From positions 1 through 8,675 of the forward strand of contig CAZFSF010000115.1 of assembly GCA_964522045.1 (NCBI GenBank): a stretch of 8,675 nt of DNA, in the 5' to 3' direction. Source of the DNA: Desulfacyla sp964522045. Lineage in GTDB: Bacteria > Desulfobacterota > DSM-4660 > Desulfatiglandales > Desulfatiglandaceae. Under the pieces are notes generated by a model, which made no database searches, had not been told where the DNA came from, and saw nothing but the letters and a program-made list of their open reading frames with translations. The position numbers and the translations under genes are program-made. Of this stretch, positions 6,124-8,675 are shown piece by piece (position 1 is the stretch's first letter; each line of letters begins with the position of its first letter).

Positions 6124-6516
6124 TTATATTGCCTCCCTTGATGATGTTTTCCAGGCTGTGCAGATCCCAAAACTAATGATGCTGAATATCACTATCGATA
6201 GTCCGACAACCAAACCTATGGGATTGACCCAGCCGTTGGTGATAAGGATATAAATAATCAGGCCCATAACGGCAAGTCTAAAATAATATTTTGCGATGAT
6301 AGAGATCGTTTTCCCCCGCATTGCCTCCTGATCAGAGAAAGCGGAGCGAATGGTGTGCTGAAGCACACTGAAATTGGCGATAATGATAAGACCGCCCAAG
6401 ATCACGCCCAAGGTAAAAGTGGCACTCATAAATACAGAACTCAATGAACCTAAGATCAAAAGAAAGATCCAGTTATTCGTTGTAATTTGCCTTAGTAGTT
6501 TTTCCTTGTCTGTCAC
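6124..6516 (-). CDS. atpI: ATP synthase subunit I (AtpI family)
   Basis: This is a small membrane protein of the AtpI family, thought to help assemble the c ring, and not part of the finished rotor. The 130 residues show four hydrophobic segments (about 14-32, 33-51, 74-93 and 99-120) with a charged N-terminus and a basic loop, the normal architecture. The start is a GTG (complement of 6514-6516), confirmed by its overlap with the atpZ stop in a GTGA arrangement that points to translational coupling. GAAGG lies about 10 nt upstream within atpZ. Individual residues are poorly conserved in this family, so the call rests on topology plus its place between atpZ and atpB. Confidence 0.88.
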   Translation of the reverse strand: MTDKEKLLRQITTNNWIFLLILGSLSSVFMSATFTLGVILGGLIIIANFSVLQHTIRSAFSDQEAMRGKTISIIAKYYFRLAVMGLIIYILITNGWVNPIGLVVGLSIVIFSIISFGICTAWKTSSREAI

Positions 6517-6731
6517 AGATCTTTTGCCTTCTTGTACAAGATATAAAGATTTCTGAATGCAGCAGCGATGCCGAATCCGAAAAAAACGAAAAATAACCAG
6601 GGCTTAGTCCCTAACGTCTTATCGAGGTAGTAGCCAATCAAGGCCCCCAACGCAATGGAGAAGGCCATGGTCATGCCGATTGTACTGACATACCCCAAGT
6701 CCTTGATGGTTTTTTTTAGGTCCTTGTCCAT
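6513..6731 (-). CDS. atpZ: AtpZ/AtpI-family small F0 protein
   Basis: This 72-residue membrane protein has two transmembrane helices (about 13-35 and 44-63). The second ends in the family pattern FGFGIAAAFRNLY (51-63), with R60-N61 at the membrane edge. The family (AtpZ, pfam 'AtpZ/AtpI') heads many F0 gene clusters. It has been linked to F0 assembly and, with AtpI in Bacillus, to magnesium or calcium uptake; the exact role is unsettled. It is the first gene of the atp cluster and overlaps atpI by 4 bp. The ATG at 6731 has only a weak GGTGA about 11 nt upstream. The preceding 108 nt contain the hemL terminator and a candidate promoter. Confidence 0.88.
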   Translation of the reverse strand: MDKDLKKTIKDLGYVSTIGMTMAFSIALGALIGYYLDKTLGTKPWLFFVFFGFGIAAAFRNLYILYKKAKDL

Positions 6732-6770
6732 TCAAATTAAGTTCACCGACAACTACCTTGACCAATTAAT

Positions 6771-6798
6771 AAAAAACCCGTGTCGTTCCTATCACAGG
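6771..6798 (-). terminator. Probable terminator after hemL
   Basis: On the minus strand CCTGTG (6798-6793) pairs with CACGGG (6782-6777), with one G-U pair, around a 10-nt loop. Six U residues (6776-6771) follow immediately. The stem is short, but the U-tract and the location 42 nt after the hemL stop support termination. It would separate the ahbB-hemL message from the atp message. Confidence 0.65.
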
Positions 6799-6815
6799 CT
6801 TTCCGGCAAAGTCAA
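6788..6815 (-). promoter_or_regulatory. Candidate sigma-70 promoter for atpZIBE
   Basis: On the minus strand TTGACT (6815-6810; 5 of 6 to TTGACA) is followed after 16 nt by GATAGG (6793-6788), preceded by TGT as an extended -10. The -10 hexamer is poor (3 of 6). Initiation would fall near 6781, about 50 nt before atpZ and inside the right arm of the hemL terminator. The match was found by eye, so confidence is modest. Confidence 0.3.
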
Positions 6816-6829
6816 CAGGTTTTTGCCGG
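6803..6829. repeat. Perfect 8-bp palindrome downstream of hemL
   Basis: CCGGCAAA (6803-6810) and TTTGCCGG (6822-6829) are perfect complements around an 11-nt spacer, 10 nt past the hemL stop. There is no T-tract directly after either side, so on its own it is not a standard terminator. It may act as a second hairpin beside the one at 6777-6798, as an mRNA 3' end stabiliser, or as a protein-binding palindrome. Confidence 0.55.
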
Positions 6830-6839
6830 GTAAAAGCAG

Positions 6840-8126
6840 TTATTCCAGTATACTCCTGAAGGCCTTTGAGGCGGATTGAATGGTTTTTTCTATCATTTCG
6901 TTTGTGTGGGCCGCGGAGAGGAAGCTTGCTTCAAAAGGGGATGGGGCCAAATATATGCCCTGTTCAAGCATGCGCCTGTAATATTCTTTAAAGAGATCTG
7001 GGTCACTCTCTTTGGCAGCGGCAAAGTTCGAGACCGGTTTGGCCGTAAAAAAAAGGGTGCCCATTGAGCCGACACGGTTTACAACCACCTGGATGCCGGC
7101 ATTTCGTGCCGCGTTTTCAAGCCCTGAAAAGAGGATATCACTTTTTTGCTCAAGTTCCGTGTAAAGATTTCCCTGTTTCAGGACTTTGAGTGTGGCAATT
7201 CCGGCTGCCATTGCCAGGGGGTTCCCTGAAAGAGTGCCTGCCTGGTAGATCTCCCCTTCAGGAGCCATGCACATCATGATCTCTTTTTTGCCCCCGTACG
7301 CCCCGACGGGGAGACCACCTCCTATGATTTTTCCAAGACAGGTGAGATCAGGCAGAATACCGTAGACCTCCTGTGCCCCGCCCGGCGCGACTCTGAACCC
7401 ACTGATTACCTCATCAAATATGAGAAGGGCGCCGTGCTTTAGGGTTAGGTCCCTGAGCTCGCTCAAGAAGGGTTTGTCAGGGATTATCACACCCATGTTG
7501 CCGGGGATCGGCTCAACAATAACAGAGGCGATCTCCGGGCCGTATTTATCAAATGCCTGATTCAGTGCTTCTATGTCATTAAAGGGGATTGAAATGGTGT
7601 GTCTGGCTAAATCGTCCGGCACCCCGGGACTGCCGGGGATGCCGAGTGTGGCCACCCCCGAGCCTGCTGATACAAGGAGGCTGTCGGCGTGGCCATGATA
7701 ACAGCCATCGAATTTGATAAGTTTTTTTCTGCCCGTGTATCCCCTGGCAAGACGGATGGCGCTCATGGTGGCCTCGGTACCTGAATTTACCATTCGGACC
7801 ATCTCGATGGAAGGCACCATGTCAACAATGGCTTCTGCCATTGTCACTTCCAGTTCTGTTGGCGCGCCGTAGCTTGTCCCTTTTGCAATCCTTTTTTCAA
7901 GTGCAGCTACGACATCTGGATGGGTATGGCCCAATATCATTGGCCCCCATGAACCCACATAGTCTATATACTCATTGTCGTCCACATCCCGGATTAGGGC
8001 GCCATTTGCCCTATCAATAAAGGGCGGGTTCATGCCAACCGACTTTCCTGCCCTTACCGGGCTGTTCACCCCGCCAGGTATGTATCTTTGAGCCTTTTTA
8101 AAAAGGAGTTCAGATTGTTTTCCCAT
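6840..8126 (-). CDS. hemL: Glutamate-1-semialdehyde 2,1-aminomutase HemL
   Basis: HemL is a PLP/PMP-dependent aminomutase that converts glutamate-1-semialdehyde to 5-aminolevulinate, the last step of the C5 route to all tetrapyrroles. It acts in the cytosol after GltX and HemA. The 428 residues match the family length. Landmarks are the N-terminal PGGVNSPVRA (17-26), the cofactor-phosphate region NSGTEA (114-119), YHGHAD (143-148), D238 in IFDEVISGFR (236-245), and the Schiff-base lysine K266 in CLGKIIGGGLPVGAYGG (263-279). The C-terminus YLAPSPFEASFLSAAHT is also typical. The ATG at 8126 has GGAG (8134-8137, complement) 7 nt upstream. The first 17 bases overlap the end of ahbB, so the two are translated from one message. 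This pairing joins the first committed tetrapyrrole step with the siroheme-to-heme branch. Probable termination is at 6771-6798. Confidence 0.97.
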   Translation of the reverse strand: MGKQSELLFKKAQRYIPGGVNSPVRAGKSVGMNPPFIDRANGALIRDVDDNEYIDYVGSWGPMILGHTHPDVVAALEKRIAKGTSYGAPTELEVTMAEAIVDMVPSIEMVRMVNSGTEATMSAIRLARGYTGRKKLIKFDGCYHGHADSLLVSAGSGVATLGIPGSPGVPDDLARHTISIPFNDIEALNQAFDKYGPEIASVIVEPIPGNMGVIIPDKPFLSELRDLTLKHGALLIFDEVISGFRVAPGGAQEVYGILPDLTCLGKIIGGGLPVGAYGGKKEIMMCMAPEGEIYQAGTLSGNPLAMAAGIATLKVLKQGNLYTELEQKSDILFSGLENAARNAGIQVVVNRVGSMGTLFFTAKPVSNFAAAKESDPDLFKEYYRRMLEQGIYLAPSPFEASFLSAAHTNEMIEKTIQSASKAFRSILE

Positions 8127-8643
8127 GATTTTTCTCCGAAAAATATCTCATGCTTGTTTTCTTGAACTCCTTTTCGCTGAAAAGGAGTTCATAGTCTTCA
8201 AGGTCTGTCGACTGTGAGAGTCGATCTGCGATTCGATAGCATTCCTCCCTGTTGCTGCCATGAATCATGGTATAGAGGTTATAGGGCCAGTCTCTCTGAG
8301 GCGCCCTGTGATAACAGTGGGAAACCTCCCGAAACCGGGCAAAGGTCTTCCCTATTTGATCTATGCGGTTATCCGGAGCTAACCAGGCGACCATGGCATT
8401 TGAATTGAACCCTGCCTCCTGGTGACGCAAGGTGGCCCCGAACCGCCGGATAATGCCCCGTTCCTTTAGGCTTTTGATCCTATCTATGAGCTCATCTTCA
8501 TCCATCCCTATTATCTTCGCCAAAAGGGCAAACGGACTCGGGTCTAAAGGGAGATCTCCCTGGATGAGACTGATAACTTCTTTATCCTGTTCATCTATTT
8601 TTTGACAGGATGAACGGGATTGACCGGATAGCTTTTTGGTCAT
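8110..8643 (-). CDS. ahbB: Siroheme decarboxylase subunit, AhbB-like (Lrp/AsnC fold)
   Basis: The 177-residue product is an Lrp/AsnC-like protein of the AhbA/AhbB (NirD/G/H/L) group. These use the fold as an enzyme: AhbA and AhbB together decarboxylate siroheme to 12,18-didecarboxysiroheme, on the alternative heme route of sulfate reducers and archaea. The N-terminal HTH-like region spans about 16-68 (IDEQDKEVISLIQ through IIRRFGATLRH). The C-terminal domain includes GFNSNAMVAW (78-87), SHCYHR (108-113) and the DWPYNLYTMIHG stretch (118-129) characteristic of AhbB-type subunits. AhbA versus AhbB cannot be settled without alignment, and a denitrifier-type NirL or NirH is a less likely alternative. 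An in-frame stop lies 24 nt upstream, so the ATG at 8643 is the only upstream start; AGGCGG stands 6 nt before it. Residues 6-14 (SGQSRSSCQ) are encoded by a 9-bp repeat and have no family counterpart. The 3' end overlaps hemL by 17 bp. The partner ahbA, and ahbC and ahbD, are outside the window. Confidence 0.88.
   Translation of the reverse strand: MTKKLSGQSRSSCQKIDEQDKEVISLIQGDLPLDPSPFALLAKIIGMDEDELIDRIKSLKERGIIRRFGATLRHQEAGFNSNAMVAWLAPDNRIDQIGKTFARFREVSHCYHRAPQRDWPYNLYTMIHGSNREECYRIADRLSQSTDLEDYELLFSEKEFKKTSMRYFSEKNHGKTI
8603..8629. repeat. Three 9-bp tandem units inside the start of ahbB
   Basis: TGACAGGAT, GAACGGGAT and TGACCGGAT lie end to end, with exact 9-bp period. On the coding strand they read as three related triplets of residues, SGQ-SRS-SCQ, keeping the ahbB frame open. 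A partial inverted match, ATCCTGTTCATC (8584-8595), is 11 of 12 complementary to 8609-8620. That segment encodes the conserved DEQD start of the fold and may be coincidental. Confidence 0.8.
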
Positions 8644-8675
8644 ATGGGTCCGCCTTGCCCGGTTTTATGGTCAGA
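8640..8675 (-). CDS. Possible C-terminal tail of an upstream gene, overlapping ahbB by ATGA
   Basis: On the minus strand one frame is open from the window edge and ends in a TGA at 8642-8640, giving the tail SDHKTGQGGPI. The stop overlaps the ahbB ATG in an ATGA arrangement, the usual form of translational coupling within an operon, and this makes a real upstream gene plausible. Twelve codons are too few to identify it; another heme-branch gene (ahbA, ahbC or ahbD) would fit the context. Other frames in this short edge are either closed or run into ahbB without support. Confidence 0.3.
   Translation of the reverse strand, partial: SDHKTGQGGPI

Noticed and set aside
6732..6760. Second Rex-like site ahead of atpZ (minus-strand TTGTCGGTGAAC)
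   Set aside because: Only isolated bases fit TTGTGA-N6-TCACAA and there is no symmetric partner half-site.
6732..6770. Promoter TTGGTC / CTTAAT close to atpZ
   Set aside because: The -35 matches 3 of 6 and the -10 4 of 6, with 18-nt spacing, and initiation would fall at or beyond the atpZ start codon.
1..8675. Mobile element, phage, toxin-antitoxin or defence genes
   Set aside because: Every sizeable open frame with plausible protein character belongs to a known housekeeping family; no transposase, integrase, terminal repeats or target duplications were seen.

Overview
The window carries ordinary bacterial housekeeping genes from what looks like an anaerobic delta-proteobacterium (Desulfobacterota, of the sulfate-reducing or syntrophic type). 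The evidence is an AhbB-type siroheme decarboxylase beside hemL (the siroheme-to-heme route typical of sulfate reducers), a redox-sensing Rex repressor, F0 genes (AtpZ, AtpI, a, c) separated from the F1 genes, and a c subunit with an N-terminal signal peptide. The taxonomic call is an inference. No rRNA, tRNA, CRISPR array, IS element or phage gene is visible.

Layout. Positions 1-185 hold the tail of something upstream: a 29-nt hairpin (60-88) and a clear intrinsic terminator (145-185). On the plus strand pdxA (245-1267, TTG start; vitamin B6 synthesis) and uvrA (1329-4139; nucleotide excision repair) follow in series. They are separated by 61 nt that contain a tandem heptamer array. uvrA meets rex (minus strand, 4136-4789) tail to tail, with the two stop codons overlapping by 4 bp. 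A likely Rex operator lies just upstream of rex (4822-4839), followed by the terminator of the ATP synthase cluster (4850-4875).

Everything right of rex is also on the minus strand. Read in the direction of transcription, from the right edge: a possible gene tail, ahbB (8643-8110), hemL (8126-6840), a terminator (6798-6771), then atpZ (6731-6513), atpI (6516-6124), atpB (6120-5431), a 154-nt spacer with an imperfect inverted repeat, and atpE (5276-4896). The first group serves tetrapyrrole and heme synthesis. The second supplies the membrane part of ATP synthase except subunit b. All F1 genes and subunit b must lie elsewhere.

Functionally, heme synthesis feeds respiratory cytochromes, the F0 genes build the ion-driven rotor and stator, and Rex reports NADH/NAD+. 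I found no wholly new system. The observations most worth a second look are three different short tandem repeats (periods 7, about 8, and 9 bp) at gene edges, one of them read in frame as the N-terminus of AhbB; a promoter that may be nested inside the hemL terminator; the non-standard ion-site residues of subunits c and a; and a Rex operator placed between the atp terminator and rex.
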